NCBI RefSeq assembly: GCF_900475415.1
Contig: NZ_LS483388.1
Coordinates: 544,001 to 608,000 of the forward strand
DNA length: 64,000 nt
Direction: 5' to 3'
Source: Streptococcus porcinus
GTDB lineage: Bacteria; Bacillota; Bacilli; Lactobacillales; Streptococcaceae
The notes beneath the pieces are model-generated. The model did not search any database. It saw nothing but the letters and a program-made list of their open reading frames with translations, and was not told the DNA's origin. Shown piece by piece: positions 17,697 through 27,542 of this stretch. Made by a program: the position numbers and the translations under genes. Every line of letters starts with the position of its first letter. Positions within the stretch are counted from its first letter, which is position 1.

Positions 17697-18389
17697 ATGA
17701 ATTTTTTTGCCTTAACTCCCACGGAACTGCCACGTATTAGCTTGCAATTTTATCTTTTATGTTTGGTGTTGGTTCCTGTTCTAATCTATTTAACATTAAA
17801 CTATTATCAAAAAAAGGGATTTCGGTATTTTTTCCTAGCCCTCCAATTATTTCAACTCATAACTTTTTATGGTTGGTATATCCTAAAAGGCTTCCCTCCG
17901 GCTGAAGCTTTGCCTTTATATCATTGTCGTATCGGCATGCTAGCTATTTTTTTGTTTCCAAACAAAACTAAGCTTAAGCAATTGATGATGTTATTGGGAA
18001 TAGGCGGATCAATTCTTGCCTTATTTTCCCCTGATTTATATCCTTATCCTCTCACTCATGTGACTAACTTTGCATTTTATATAGGTCATTATGCCTTACT
18101 AGTCAATGCGCTTATATACCTACTTCAGTATTATGATAGGGATTTGTCGTCGTCTACGTTCTCTCTCACTTTCTTAGCGACTCTCCACTTTTCATTAATA
18201 ACCGTCAACATTTTAACTGGTGGTAATTATGGCTTTGTTATGGAATTGCCTCTGCTACATAGTCGTCATCTAGTAGGGAATTTTTGCTTACTAACACTAG
18301 GTTTATGGATGTTAGCGAGACTAGTAGAATTAGTGTATGTCCGTTACTGCTTAAAAGAAGAAGCATTTGCTCCTTTGGTAAAAGGATAG
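17697..18389 (+). CDS. TIGR02206/YwaF family membrane protein
   Basis: A 230-residue integral membrane protein with about six to seven helices. The pattern of conserved polar residues inside helices (FYGWYILKGF, ALPLYHCRIGML, THVTNFAFYIGHYALL) matches the YwaF/TIGR02206 family of Firmicutes, whose function is unknown. AAGGA precedes the ATG. It is followed by a promoter region for prfC, so it is probably transcribed alone or with murF. Confidence 0.8.
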   Translation: MNFFALTPTELPRISLQFYLLCLVLVPVLIYLTLNYYQKKGFRYFFLALQLFQLITFYGWYILKGFPPAEALPLYHCRIGMLAIFLFPNKTKLKQLMMLLGIGGSILALFSPDLYPYPLTHVTNFAFYIGHYALLVNALIYLLQYYDRDLSSSTFSLTFLATLHFSLITVNILTGGNYGFVMELPLLHSRHLVGNFCLLTLGLWMLARLVELVYVRYCLKEEAFAPLVKG

Positions 18390-18392
18390 TCA

Positions 18393-18421
18393 TTGCTAAA
18401 GCATTTAAAATCCGATATAAT
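18393..18421 (+). promoter_or_regulatory. Promoter of prfC
   Basis: TTGCTA (18393-18398), a 17-bp spacer and TATAAT (18416-18421), giving a leader of about 140 bases. Confidence 0.6.
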
Positions 18422-18464
18422 AAAGAAGTTGTCGATAATCCGGCACTTTTTTACTTTAAATATT

Positions 18465-18482
18465 GAGGAGTACCCAATGTAG
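18465..18482 (+). other. AUG-UAG minimal ORF in the prfC leader
   Basis: A strong ribosome binding site GAGGAG (18465-18470), six bases, then ATG TAG (18477-18482). A ribosome starting here meets a stop codon at once. It lies in the predicted leader of the gene for release factor 3. Confidence 0.4.
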
Positions 18483-18569
18483 CATTACTTGGAAATGATA
18501 CAATTGTTATCAACATAAATAATAAATATAGTACAATTAAAAAGAACTGTAATTAACTAAGGAAGACCT

Positions 18570-20114
18570 ATGTCAATACAAGAAGAAATAAAAAAAAGAC
18601 GAACTTTTGCTATCATTAGTCACCCAGATGCTGGTAAAACAACAATCACTGAGCAATTACTCTATTTTGGTGGCGAAATCCGTGAAGCTGGGACTGTAAA
18701 AGGGAAAAAAACGGGAACATTTGCAAAATCAGACTGGATGGATATTGAAAAACAAAGAGGAATCTCAGTAACATCATCTGTTATGCAATTTGATTATGCA
18801 GGTAAGCGTGTTAATATTTTGGATACGCCGGGGCATGAAGACTTTTCTGAAGATACGTACAGGACCTTGATGGCTGTTGATGCGGCTGTTATGGTAGTTG
18901 ATTCTGCCAAAGGTATTGAAGCACAAACTAAAAAATTATTTGAAGTTGTGAAACATCGTGGTATACCGGTCTTTACGTTTATCAATAAGCTTGACCGTGA
19001 TGGTCGTGAACCTCTTGAACTGTTAGAAGAATTAGAGGAGGTTCTTGGAATTGCTTCTTATCCTATGAATTGGCCAATTGGTATGGGAAGAGCTTTTGAA
19101 GGTCTTTACGATTTGCACAATCAACGTTTAGAACTTTATAAAGGGGAACAACGGTTTGCAGACTTAGAAGAAGGGGCTAAACTTTTTGCTAACAATCCCT
19201 TCTATGAACAATCTCTTGAAGATATCGAGTTACTCCAAGAAGCTGGAAATGAATTTTCGGCAGCTGCCATATTGGCTGGTACATTAACTCCGGTTTTCTT
19301 TGGCTCAGCTTTGACAAATTTTGGTGTTCAAACTTTTCTTGATACATTCTTGGAGTTTGCTCCTGAGCCACATGGCCATAAAACAACAGATGAGAAAGTG
19401 ATTGATCCCTTAGATAAAGATTTCTCCGGTTTTGTCTTTAAGATTCAGGCCAATATGGATCCTCGTCATAGAGATCGCATTGCCTTCGTCCGTATCGTTT
19501 CAGGCGAATTTGTTAAAGGAATGGGTGTTAACTTAAGTCGTACTGGTAAAAGTGTAAAATTGTCCAATGTTACCCAATTTATGGCTGAGTCGCGGGAAAA
19601 TGTTCAAAATGCTGTTGCTGGTGATATTATTGGTGTCTATGATACAGGGACTTATCAGGTGGGTGATACCCTAACTGTCGGCAAAAATAAATTTGAATTT
19701 GAGCCTTTACCAACCTTTACGCCAGAAATTTTTATGAAGGTTTCTGCAAAAAATGTCATGAAACAAAAATCATTTCACAAAGGGATGGAGCAATTGGTGC
19801 AAGAGGGGGCTATTCAACTCTACAAAAATTATCAGACAGGGGAGTACATGCTTGGCGCTGTTGGTCAACTCCAATTTGAAGTTTTTAAACACCGAATGGA
19901 AGGTGAATATAATGCAGAGGTGATTATGACTCCTATGGGCAAGAAAACTGTTCGTTGGATTAAAGAAGAAGACTTAGATCAACGAATGTCCTCAAGTCGT
20001 AATATTTTGGCTAAGGACCGTTTTGATCAACCTGTTTTCTTGTTTGAAAATGATTTTGCCCTCCGTTGGTTTGCTGATAAATACCCAGATGTCCAACTAG
20101 AAGAAAAAATGTAA
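18570..20114 (+). CDS. prfC: Peptide chain release factor 3
   Basis: Translational GTPase that removes RF1/RF2 from the ribosome after peptide release. 514 residues. G motifs are SHPDAGKTT (P-loop), DTPGHEDF (G3) and INKLDRDG (G4). Domain II and the C-terminal RF3 domain follow ([21 protein letters not shown]). AAGGAAG lies before the ATG. It has a predicted promoter of its own, a leader with an AUG-UAG element and a perfect terminator, so it is monocistronic. Confidence 0.97.
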   Translation: MSIQEEIKKRRTFAIISHPDAGKTTITEQLLYFGGEIREAGTVKGKKTGTFAKSDWMDIEKQRGISVTSSVMQFDYAGKRVNILDTPGHEDFSEDTYRTLMAVDAAVMVVDSAKGIEAQTKKLFEVVKHRGIPVFTFINKLDRDGREPLELLEELEEVLGIASYPMNWPIGMGRAFEGLYDLHNQRLELYKGEQRFADLEEGAKLFANNPFYEQSLEDIELLQEAGNEFSAAAILAGTLTPVFFGSALTNFGVQTFLDTFLEFAPEPHGHKTTDEKVIDPLDKDFSGFVFKIQANMDPRHRDRIAFVRIVSGEFVKGMGVNLSRTGKSVKLSNVTQFMAESRENVQNAVAGDIIGVYDTGTYQVGDTLTVGKNKFEFEPLPTFTPEIFMKVSAKNVMKQKSFHKGMEQLVQEGAIQLYKNYQTGEYMLGAVGQLQFEVFKHRMEGEYNAEVIMTPMGKKTVRWIKEEDLDQRMSSSRNILAKDRFDQPVFLFENDFALRWFADKYPDVQLEEKM

Positions 20115-20122
20115 TACTCTTA

Positions 20123-20154
20123 AAAAGCTAAACTGTACAGTTTAGCTTTTTTTA
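20123..20154 (+). terminator. Terminator after prfC
   Basis: Perfect palindrome with arms of about 15 bases centred at 20137/20138 (AAAGCTAAACTGT and its complement), ending in T7. Confidence 0.92.
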
Positions 20155-20270
20155 TATATTTTACTTCTAGATAACATATATTTCATTAATGTTACAAAAG
20201 TGTTGCAAATTGAAATTTAAGTGATATAATCTAATTATAATAAATAAAAAATATTTTTTGGAGTCGTATT

Positions 20271-20897
20271 ATGAAAAAAAGGTTCATTATTCTCTTATCA
20301 GCACTTATTTTGATTTTACTAACCTTCATAACGGTAAAATCGCTTATTTTTAAACCTCAAGAGCAAACAACTAAAAAGGAAATTAGTCAGACACGAGTTA
20401 AAAAAGTTGAAACAAAAAAAGAAATATTGAATCCCAGTCAGGAAAATAGCAGTCATACGGGAGACCTCAATAGTAGTAGTCAAAAAGGAAGCCAACCTGA
20501 ACAAAGTAGTAGCCAAGAAGTTCCTACTCAGACTGTTGACTCTCAAACTGATCAAATCAATACGGCTCATGCCCTTGTTACCAGGTTAGATAACCGTGAT
20601 TTTTCAGTAATAGCGGGGACTTGGAAAAATGATTTAGGAGAAATTCTGATTATTGAAGCAGACGGTAGTTTTACGCTTGACTACAAAAAAGCTGATGGTA
20701 GTGTGACTAGGGGACATGATAAAATTGGGACGGGTTTTATTAAAGATGGCTGTTATTTAGCTAATATTACTGGAGCTGGATTTATAGTAACACCAGCTAG
20801 CGTCAAAAATATCCATATTGGTACAGTATATAACCAAGATTCCATTGCTATAGGGCAATCTGTCCATGCAGATGAACACCCATTTTATAGACAATAA
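20271..20897 (+). CDS. DUF6287-like membrane-anchored surface protein
   Basis: A 208-residue protein with an N-terminal signal/anchor helix (about residues 4-25, no lipobox Cys). A Ser/Gln/Lys-rich low-complexity linker (about 30-100) follows. The C-terminal globular domain starts at VIAGTWKNDLGEILIIEADGS and ends in HADEHPFYRQ. The domain resembles the DUF6287 domain of streptococcal surface proteins, whose function is unknown. GGAG lies before the ATG. A second gene of the same design follows 56 bases later, so they look like a tandem pair in one transcript. Confidence 0.75.
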   Translation: MKKRFIILLSALILILLTFITVKSLIFKPQEQTTKKEISQTRVKKVETKKEILNPSQENSSHTGDLNSSSQKGSQPEQSSSQEVPTQTVDSQTDQINTAHALVTRLDNRDFSVIAGTWKNDLGEILIIEADGSFTLDYKKADGSVTRGHDKIGTGFIKDGCYLANITGAGFIVTPASVKNIHIGTVYNQDSIAIGQSVHADEHPFYRQ

Positions 20898-20953
20898 TCA
20901 AGGAATGTCATTATAATATTCGTAATATATCATTCTTCAGGAGGAAGATGAAA

Positions 20954-21775
20954 ATGACAAAGAAATTTGTGGTTAGTGTTTTAGTTGTGTTATTGGCTTG
21001 TTCAAGTATTCTTTATCTCGGGCAATATAAAGAGGCGGGTAAAGAGCATTTTCCAAATAGGGTAACTTCTCTTAAACAAAAAAAAGCTGTTGCTAATAAA
21101 AATACAAGTAACCTTTCCAAACTGTCAAAGAAAACCGGCGACAAGAAAATGAAGACCGTAGAATTCCTAAATAATAAGACTGATCTTGATAAAGGACAGA
21201 GTCAAGAAGCCCAAAACCAGCAAGCTATGTTACCTCCTAGGGATAAAACTAGTCCAAGTTCAGAAATTCCAGTGACAGGTGTGACTAAAGAGGTTAATCA
21301 ACCTAATGTTCTAGATGATAAAGAAAATAGCGCTCAAGTAAGCAAGGCAAGTCAATCCTCAGAAGAAATGACACCAACACTAGATAGATCAGCTTTGGCT
21401 CCCATGCCAGTTTCTAGCATTGGAACTTGGGCTATTCAACTTAAGTCTGATTTTTTTGTGACGATTACCATTAGTGAGGATGGTACAGTCACTCGCGTAG
21501 ATCAATCACTGAAGTCAAGTTCTGATGTCCAATCCAAAACGGTTCATTTTAAGGGCGTTTATGATAGAGGAAATGGGAATTATCAATTAGTAGGAAATTA
21601 TGGTGCAGATCAAGCTATTATGATTCTTGGAGGTATTGGTGGTTACAATATCAAGTACGTTTTTGGCATGCATGTTGAGGGGAATAGTCTAACACCGATC
21701 CTATGGCAGACCGGGATTGATTCAGAATTTGATTATAATGTCCCGCTGACTGGTCCAACACTTATTAAACAATAA
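20954..21775 (+). CDS. Second DUF6287-like surface protein, possible lipoprotein
   Basis: A 273-residue protein with the same layout as its neighbour: signal segment, long polar linker (about 30-145) and a C-terminal beta-rich domain opening with SIGTWAIQLKSDFFVTITISEDG. VVLLAC near residue 16 could be a lipobox. The start at 20954 is favoured because AGGAGG (20939-20944) is nine bases away. The ATG at 20948 would leave only three. It likely arose by duplication, with strong divergence outside the GTW-start domain. Function unknown. Confidence 0.72.
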   Translation: MTKKFVVSVLVVLLACSSILYLGQYKEAGKEHFPNRVTSLKQKKAVANKNTSNLSKLSKKTGDKKMKTVEFLNNKTDLDKGQSQEAQNQQAMLPPRDKTSPSSEIPVTGVTKEVNQPNVLDDKENSAQVSKASQSSEEMTPTLDRSALAPMPVSSIGTWAIQLKSDFFVTITISEDGTVTRVDQSLKSSSDVQSKTVHFKGVYDRGNGNYQLVGNYGADQAIMILGGIGGYNIKYVFGMHVEGNSLTPILWQTGIDSEFDYNVPLTGPTLIKQ

Positions 21776-22200
21776 AAACGAGGTCTCCAAGGAAGTCCAA
21801 ATTGAAGAAAAAACCTTGACTCTTTAAGCTATGTTATGTAGCTAGCTAAAACGGCAGGTCACAAAGTTAGGCGATTAGCCATTTGAGGGAGATAGAGGAG
21901 TTTTATAATATCAGCCAACCTTCTTCTAGTTCTTAATTCCAAGCTTAAGCAGTAGTTACTCTATGAATAGCTTCTACACTAAAAATCTCAGAAGGTCAAA
22001 AACCTAGTGTTTTTGGCTTTTTTACTAGGTCTAAAGAGTTTGGTCAACTCATCTCACCCATTAGTTTTGCTTAAAAATAGGATAAAGAGGACACTATTAT
22101 ATGATAGAGTTAAATAGTAATAAAAAAGATTACTTAGTCCATATTCTACTATTATTTTTTTATAAAAACCTTTTCATAACTTCTTTCCTATCTTTTTAGA
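21776..22200. other. Gap between the DUF6287-like pair and cshA
   Basis: No plausible gene. It contains one hairpin with a T-run at 21994-22024; the rest is AT-rich without recognisable structure. Confidence 0.5.
21994..22024 (+). terminator. Probable terminator downstream of the DUF6287-like pair
   Basis: GTCAAAAAC (21995-22003) pairs with GTTTTTGGC (22009-22017), one G-U pair, then T6. It lies about 220 bases after the last stop, which is far for a simple 3' end. Confidence 0.6.
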
Positions 22201-22208
22201 TTTAATTA

Positions 22209-22217
22209 TGTTACACT
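22209..22217 (+). promoter_or_regulatory. Extended -10 promoter of cshA
   Basis: TGtTACACT (22209-22217), start of transcription expected near 22224, leader about 74 bases. Confidence 0.5.
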
Positions 22218-22258
22218 AGTCTAGTTGTTAATTGAACGACAGAACTATAAAGGCTTAT

Positions 22259-22282
22259 AAGGCAGCTTCGCACTGCTTTTTT
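22259..22282 (+). terminator. Terminator-like hairpin in the cshA leader
   Basis: AAGGCAG (22259-22265) pairs with CTGCTTT across a seven-base loop and runs into T6, 16 bases before the cshA start. It has the form of an attenuator. Confidence 0.5.
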
Positions 22283-22297
22283 AGAAAAGAGAAACAT

Positions 22298-23914
22298 TTG
22301 AAATTTACAGAATTAAACTTATCTGAAGACATCCAATCAGCTGTTGTAACAGCAGGTTTTGAAAAAGCATCTCCTATCCAAGAGATGACTATTCCATTAG
22401 CTTTAGAAGGAAAAGATGTCATTGGTCAAGCACAAACAGGAACTGGTAAAACAGCTGCTTTTGGTCTTCCAACCTTGAATAAGATCCGTACGGATGAAAA
22501 TATCATACAAGCACTTGTTATTGCCCCAACGCGTGAACTTGCTGTCCAAAGTCAGGAAGAACTCTTTCGTTTTGGTCGTGATAAAGGCGTTAAAGTTCGC
22601 TCCGTCTATGGTGGTGCAAGTATTGATAAACAAATTAAAGCCCTTAAATCAGGAGCTCATATTGTTGTTGGTACACCCGGTCGTTTACTTGACTTAATTA
22701 AACGTAAAGCATTAAAACTTGACCATGTTGAAACCCTTATTTTGGATGAAGCTGACGAAATGCTTAATATGGGCTTCTTAGAAGATATTGAAGCCATTAT
22801 TAGCCGTGTCCCTGAGGAACGCCAAACCTTGCTATTTTCAGCAACTATGCCAGCACCTATTAAACAAATTGGTGTTAAGTTTATGAAAAATCCAGAGCAT
22901 GTTCAAATTAAAAATAAAGAACTTACAAATGTAAATGTTGAACAATATTATGTTCGTGTTAAAGAACAAGAAAAATTTGATACCATGACACGTTTGATGG
23001 ACGTTGACCAACCAGAATTATCAATTGTTTTTGGTCGGACAAAGCGTCGCGTCGATGAAATTACTCGCGGTTTGAAATTACGAGGTTTCCGTGCTGAAGG
23101 TATTCATGGTGACCTTGATCAGAATAAACGTTTACGTGTTATCCGTGATTTTAAGGGAGATCAAGTTGATATCTTAGTAGCAACAGACGTTGCTGCGCGT
23201 GGTCTTGACATTTCAAACGTAACGCATGTGTATAACTACGATATCACACAAGATCCAGAGTCTTATGTTCACCGTATCGGTCGTACAGGTCGTGCTGGTA
23301 AATCAGGAGAATCAATCACTTTTGTTTCACCAAATGAAATGGGTTACTTAAGCATGATTGAAAACTTGACTAAGAAACAAATGAAACCGCTGAAACCAGC
23401 AACAGCTGAAGAAGCCTTTCAAGCAAAGAAAAAAGTGGCACTTAAAAAGATTGAGCGTGATTTTGCAGATGAAACAATTCGCTCAAACTTTGAAAAGTTT
23501 AAAGGTGATGCTATTCAATTAGCCTCTGAATTCACACCTGAAGAATTAGCACTTTATATTTTGAGTTTAACCGTTCAAGATCCGGCAGATCAACCAGAAG
23601 TTGAAATTGCACGTGAAAAACCACTTCCATTCAAATACGTTGGTGGTGGTCACGGGGGCGGTAAAAAATCTTCTAAAGGTGGTCGAGGTAGAAGTAGCCG
23701 TGATGGTGAACGCCGTGGTGGTTACCGAGGGAAACGTGATGACCGTCGTGGAGGAGAAAGACGTGATGACCGTCGTAAAGACAAACGTGATGAGAATGGC
23801 GGAAGTCGTGACTTTAAGCGTAAGCCAAAACGTCAGGCAAAAGAATTCTTTAACAAAGATAAAAAGTCTACAGGTAAGGATTCTGGATTCGTCATCCGTC
23901 ATAAAGGTGAATAA
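22298..23914 (+). CDS. cshA: DEAD-box RNA helicase CshA
   Basis: ATP-dependent RNA helicase of the RNA degradosome and cold response. Motifs: Q (FEKASPIQ), I AQTGTGKT, Ia PTRELA, II DEAD in LDEADEML, III SAT, V ATDVAARGLDI, VI HRIGRTGR. A C-terminal extension rich in Gly/Arg/Lys (GGGKKSSKGGRGRSS, repeated RRDDRR) binds RNA. I take the TTG at 22298 (LKFTELNLSEDIQ), which matches the family N-terminus. The frame extends upstream to 22232 but through the leader hairpin. Length 538. A terminator follows. Confidence 0.95.
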   Translation: MKFTELNLSEDIQSAVVTAGFEKASPIQEMTIPLALEGKDVIGQAQTGTGKTAAFGLPTLNKIRTDENIIQALVIAPTRELAVQSQEELFRFGRDKGVKVRSVYGGASIDKQIKALKSGAHIVVGTPGRLLDLIKRKALKLDHVETLILDEADEMLNMGFLEDIEAIISRVPEERQTLLFSATMPAPIKQIGVKFMKNPEHVQIKNKELTNVNVEQYYVRVKEQEKFDTMTRLMDVDQPELSIVFGRTKRRVDEITRGLKLRGFRAEGIHGDLDQNKRLRVIRDFKGDQVDILVATDVAARGLDISNVTHVYNYDITQDPESYVHRIGRTGRAGKSGESITFVSPNEMGYLSMIENLTKKQMKPLKPATAEEAFQAKKKVALKKIERDFADETIRSNFEKFKGDAIQLASEFTPEELALYILSLTVQDPADQPEVEIAREKPLPFKYVGGGHGGGKKSSKGGRGRSSRDGERRGGYRGKRDDRRGGERRDDRRKDKRDENGGSRDFKRKPKRQAKEFFNKDKKSTGKDSGFVIRHKGE

Positions 23915-23922
23915 TTGAATGA

Positions 23923-23951
23923 GAGCTGAACGCGTTTTCAGCTTTCTTTTT
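23923..23951 (+). terminator. Terminator after cshA
   Basis: AGCTGAA (23924-23930) / TTCAGCT (23937-23943), then TTCTTTTT. Confidence 0.85.
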
Positions 23952-23983
23952 ATTTGTCTTTCATATCTTTTTATTTCATAATT

Positions 23984-23992
23984 TGTTATAAT
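23984..23992 (+). promoter_or_regulatory. Extended -10 promoter of kup
   Basis: TGtTATAAT (23984-23992), about 42 bases before the start codon. Confidence 0.6.
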
Positions 23993-24041
23993 GAGTTCAA
24001 CCATTTTTGGTATTTTTAATGAATATTAGGAGGACGATTGG

Positions 24042-26048
24042 ATGTCTAATGCCAATCACCCAGCTTTTGATAAAGCTACAAAAGCTGGATTTATTATTGC
24101 ACTTGGAATTGTCTATGGTGATATTGGAACTAGCCCCCTCTATACCATGCAATCCTTAGTTGAGAATCAAGATGGTTTATCGCAAATATCTGAACAGTTT
24201 ATCTTAGGTTCAGTTTCATTAATTTTTTGGACTTTAACCCTAATCACTACTGTTAAATATGTTTGGATAGCCTTAAAGGCGGATAATCATCATGAGGGTG
24301 GTATTTTTTCTCTCTACACTTTGGTTAGAAGAATGTCGAAGTGGCTCATTGTTCCAGCCATGATTGGTGGAGCAACTCTATTATCAGATGGTGCCTTGAC
24401 TCCTGCAGTAACAGTTACTTCAGCGATTGAAGGCCTGAAAGCTGTGCCTGGTATTGATCACATCTATGCCAATCAAACAAATGTTATTATTACCACTTTA
24501 TTGATTCTACTAACACTGTTCAGTATTCAAAGATTTGGAACAAGTATGATTGGTAAACTATTTGGTCCTGTTATGTTTATTTGGTTTAGCTTTCTTGGCT
24601 TGACTGGGATAATGAACAGCCTTGGGCATTTGGAAATCTTTAAAGCCATCAATCCCTACTATGCTATTCACTTATTACTGAGCCCGGAAAATCACCGTGG
24701 CATTTTTATCTTAGGTTCTATTTTCCTTGCAACTACCGGTGCAGAAGCCCTTTATTCAGATTTGGGGCATGTTGGTCGTGGTAATATTTATGTTAGTTGG
24801 CCATTTGTTAAGGTTTGTATACTCTTATCATATTGTGGTCAAGGAGCTTGGATTTTGGCTAATAAAAATAGTGGGATAGAGTTAAATCCATTCTTTGCCA
24901 GTGTTCCTGAAGATTTTCGCGTTTATGCTGTTATTTTGGCAACGCTAGCTGCTATTATTGCCTCACAAGCTTTAATAACAGGTTCATTTACCTTGGTAGC
25001 AGAAGCCATGCGCTTGAAAATTTTTCCACTCTTTAGAGTTACCTACCCGGGTGAAAACTTGGGTCAACTTTATATTCCTGTAATTAACTGGGTTTTATTC
25101 ATCATTACATCAAGTACAGTTTTGTATTTTAGAAATTCCGCTCATATGGAGTCGGCCTATGGTCTAGCCATTACAATTACGATGTTAATGACTACGATTC
25201 TGCTTAATTACTATCTTATTAAGCGCGGAATGAGATCAGTTCTTGCTCACTTAGTCATGTCATTTTTTGCAGCTATTGAATTTATCTTCTTTTGGGCTTC
25301 AGCTGTTAAGTTCTTCCATGGGGGATATGTGGTTGTTATCATTGCGCTAACAATAGTTTCTTTAATGTTCATTTGGCACCGAGGGACTAAGATTGTATTC
25401 AAATATGTTAAGTCTCTTAATCTACTAGATTATCGTGAACAAATCAAGGCTCTTCGAGATGACACATCTATTGATTTGTATCAAACGAATGTTGTGTATT
25501 TGACCAATAGAATTAATGACAACATGATTGATAAGTCGATCCTATATTCCATCTTGGATAAACGTCCAAAGCGGGCTAAAGTGTATTGGTTTGTGAATGT
25601 AAAGGTAACAGATGAACCTTACACAGCTAAATACAAGGTTGATATGATGGGAACGGACTACATGGTTAAAGTAGAACTCTATTTAGGTTTCAGAATGCCT
25701 CAAACAGTTCCACGCTATTTAAGAACTATTGTTCAAGACTTAATGGAAAGTGGTCGTTTACCAAAACAAGTTCAGGAGTATTCAATTTCTCGTGGGCGTG
25801 AAGTGGGAGATTTCCGCTTCGTTATCATTGAAGAACGTGTTTCTCAGGCTAGACAGTTAAGTGGTTTTGAACGCTTTATCATGCAAACAAAAGCAAGTAT
25901 CAAACATTTCACAGCAACGCCTACTCGTTGGTTTGGTTTGCAATATTCAGAGGTAAAAGTAGAGCTAGTTCCACTCATGCTCTCTGATATCTTGAAATTA
26001 CCAATAAAAGAAGTGAAAGAAGTTGAGTCAAAAGCTGAAACAATTTAA
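24042..26048 (+). CDS. kup: KUP family potassium uptake protein
   Basis: Potassium:proton symporter of the plasma membrane. 668 residues with about 12 transmembrane helices and a hydrophilic C-terminal domain (from about residue 470). The family signature [17 protein letters not shown] is near the N-terminus, with [16 protein letters not shown] and [21 protein letters not shown] motifs following. In lactococci, Kup proteins are inhibited by c-di-AMP; that may apply here. AGGAGG is eight bases before the ATG. Monocistronic between a cshA terminator and its own terminator. Confidence 0.95.
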   Translation: MSNANHPAFDKATKAGFIIALGIVYGDIGTSPLYTMQSLVENQDGLSQISEQFILGSVSLIFWTLTLITTVKYVWIALKADNHHEGGIFSLYTLVRRMSKWLIVPAMIGGATLLSDGALTPAVTVTSAIEGLKAVPGIDHIYANQTNVIITTLLILLTLFSIQRFGTSMIGKLFGPVMFIWFSFLGLTGIMNSLGHLEIFKAINPYYAIHLLLSPENHRGIFILGSIFLATTGAEALYSDLGHVGRGNIYVSWPFVKVCILLSYCGQGAWILANKNSGIELNPFFASVPEDFRVYAVILATLAAIIASQALITGSFTLVAEAMRLKIFPLFRVTYPGENLGQLYIPVINWVLFIITSSTVLYFRNSAHMESAYGLAITITMLMTTILLNYYLIKRGMRSVLAHLVMSFFAAIEFIFFWASAVKFFHGGYVVVIIALTIVSLMFIWHRGTKIVFKYVKSLNLLDYREQIKALRDDTSIDLYQTNVVYLTNRINDNMIDKSILYSILDKRPKRAKVYWFVNVKVTDEPYTAKYKVDMMGTDYMVKVELYLGFRMPQTVPRYLRTIVQDLMESGRLPKQVQEYSISRGREVGDFRFVIIEERVSQARQLSGFERFIMQTKASIKHFTATPTRWFGLQYSEVKVELVPLMLSDILKLPIKEVKEVESKAETI

Positions 26049-26101
26049 AAACCAGTAAAAGCATTTCAACTGACTTCAAAAAGTTGACTGTTGTATCTTA
26101 A

Positions 26102-26149
26102 AAATGGACTTAGTTCTCTTTAATACAGAACTAAGTCCATTTATTTTTA
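26102..26149 (+). terminator. Bidirectional terminator between kup and the convergent minus-strand operon
   Basis: Perfect 14-bp stem ATGGACTTAGTTCT (26104-26117) / complement (26127-26140), with A-run before and T-run after. Confidence 0.9.
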
Positions 26150-26274
26150 GTTTATTTGCTAGGTTGACAAGGAGTTTTTTTATCAGCCATTACAGTTGGC
26201 AAAGAAACATTTTTTGATCGCCTTTATGGCTATAATACTACACTTTTAGAGATTTTGAGAAATTACAGTTTATA

Positions 26275-26556
26275 TCAGCTCTCTTTCTTTAAAAAAGTCT
26301 GATGTTCTTTTATATAAATTAATTTTTCTTGACGACTTTTTCGTTTCTTGAAAAGTGCCTCTGCACTCATAGCCTCTTGCTTACTCTCAAAAGATTCAGT
26401 ATATAGTAGTTTAACTGGTAAGCGAGAACGCGTGTATTTAGCTCCCTTCCCTTCATTATGGGTTTTAATCCTTCTGTCGATGTCAGTTGTATATCCTGTA
26501 TAAAGTGTCTTGTCAGCACATTCTAAAACATACATATAAGCTTTCTTATTTATCAT
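26275..26556 (-). CDS. GIY-YIG nuclease superfamily protein (UPF0213/YazA-like)
   Basis: A 93-residue single-domain protein. The GIY-YIG core appears as [23 protein letters not shown], followed by the basic [15 protein letters not shown] and the catalytic-type Glu in [14 protein letters not shown]. Single-domain members may act on nucleic acids; function unproven. It is the last gene of a three-gene minus-strand unit, overlapping the upstream membrane-protein gene by 11 bases. Pairing with the YabB-type methyltransferase is conserved as yabB-yazA in Bacillus. Confidence 0.9.
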   Translation of the reverse strand: MINKKAYMYVLECADKTLYTGYTTDIDRRIKTHNEGKGAKYTRSRLPVKLLYTESFESKQEAMSAEALFKKRKSRQEKLIYIKEHQTFLKKES

Positions 26557-26764
26557 GAGTAATTGCCTTTTTTATGAGAATGATGAGACTTTGCAATGCT
26601 AGTATTAGCAAATAAAAAGCCCACCAAACAAGTTCTGTAAACAGACGGGAATGAGTTGTTTGTATTGTGCCAGTTCCATCAGTTTCTCGAGTCCATAAAA
26701 AGAACGCAACAATAAAAAATAAAACAAAAAGTGTGAGATTAAAGATCAATAAGGTCTTTTTCAT
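26546..26764 (-). CDS. Small two-helix membrane protein
   Basis: A 72-residue protein starting [17 protein letters not shown], with one helix at about 3-23 and a second near the C-terminus ([18 protein letters not shown]). No known family. The ATG at 26764 has AAGGA about 10-12 bases upstream and lies 22 bases after the methyltransferase stop. A longer frame running up to 26851 would overlap that gene and lacks a ribosome binding site. Inserted between the methyltransferase and GIY-YIG genes, it is likely co-transcribed with both. Confidence 0.7.
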   Translation of the reverse strand: MKKTLLIFNLTLFVLFFIVAFFLWTRETDGTGTIQTTHSRLFTELVWWAFYLLILALQSLIILIKKAITHDK

Positions 26765-26786
26765 TTGTAAAATTGTCCTTCTGTCG

Positions 26787-27536
26787 TTACTTTGTACCAA
26801 AATAAAGAGTATTGATATCGTCTGTATAATCGCCATTTTCTTTATGAACAATAAGTGGTGGCAAGATTTTCATGCCTTCAATAGAGCCATCCTTGATAGC
26901 TTCAATTAATAGCATGTTTGCTTCTTTACTAGCTTTAGGATATACGAATTGAACTCGTTTGGGAGCTAGGCCATATTTTTGTAAAGAATCCACTATTTCA
27001 ATAAAACGATCTGGTCGATGAACCATAGCTAAACGTCCGTTAGATTTTAAAGCATGTCGACTAATACTACAGATTTCTTCTAAATTTGTAGTGATTTCAT
27101 GGCGAGCCAAGAGATAATGTTTAGAGATATTTTTCTTTGAACTTTTAGTTGATTTAAAGTAAGGTGGGTTACAGAGGATAAGATCAACTCCTGATCTAGG
27201 GACATGATCTAATAGATTATTTAAATCATCACAGATTATAGAGACTTGTTTTTCTAACTGATTGAGTTTAATCGATCGTTCAGCCATCTCAGCCAACCGC
27301 TCTTGAATTTCAATTTCCACGATTTGTGCTTTAGTATTGCGACTAGCAAAGAGGCCAACGGCACCGTTACCAGAACACAAATCAACAATTAGGCCTCTAG
27401 AAGGTAGCCTTGGAAATCGTGATAATAGAACACTATCAATTGAATAAGAAAAAACATCCTTATTTTGAATAATTTTAACATCGTTTGAGAATAATTGATC
27501 AATACGTTCCCCAGTTTTTAAAAGTTCTTCTGTCAT
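26787..27536 (-). CDS. tRNA1(Val) A37 N6-methyltransferase (YabB/TrmN6-like)
   Basis: A 249-residue SAM-dependent N6-adenine methyltransferase. Motif I is IVDLCSGNGAVGLFAS and the adenine-methyltransferase catalytic motif is LILCNPPYF. This family (TrmN6 in E. coli, YabB in Bacillus) methylates A37 of tRNA1(Val). First gene of the minus-strand unit. Its ATG is six bases after an extended -10 (minus strand) and has no ribosome binding site, so its mRNA is predicted to be leaderless. Divergent from plsC. Confidence 0.9.
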   Translation of the reverse strand: MTEELLKTGERIDQLFSNDVKIIQNKDVFSYSIDSVLLSRFPRLPSRGLIVDLCSGNGAVGLFASRNTKAQIVEIEIQERLAEMAERSIKLNQLEKQVSIICDDLNNLLDHVPRSGVDLILCNPPYFKSTKSSKKNISKHYLLARHEITTNLEEICSISRHALKSNGRLAMVHRPDRFIEIVDSLQKYGLAPKRVQFVYPKASKEANMLLIEAIKDGSIEGMKILPPLIVHKENGDYTDDINTLYFGTK

Positions 27537-27542
27537 AAAAAT

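Noticed and set aside
23567..24004. Long minus-strand open frame opposite the cshA C-terminus
   Set aside because: Shadow of the repetitive Arg/Gly codons; Thr/Phe-rich product, no ribosome binding site, and it crosses the cshA terminator.
26150..26274. Possible gene remnant between the kup terminator and the GIY-YIG gene
   Set aside because: Short open stretches exist on both strands, but no start signal and no recognisable product.
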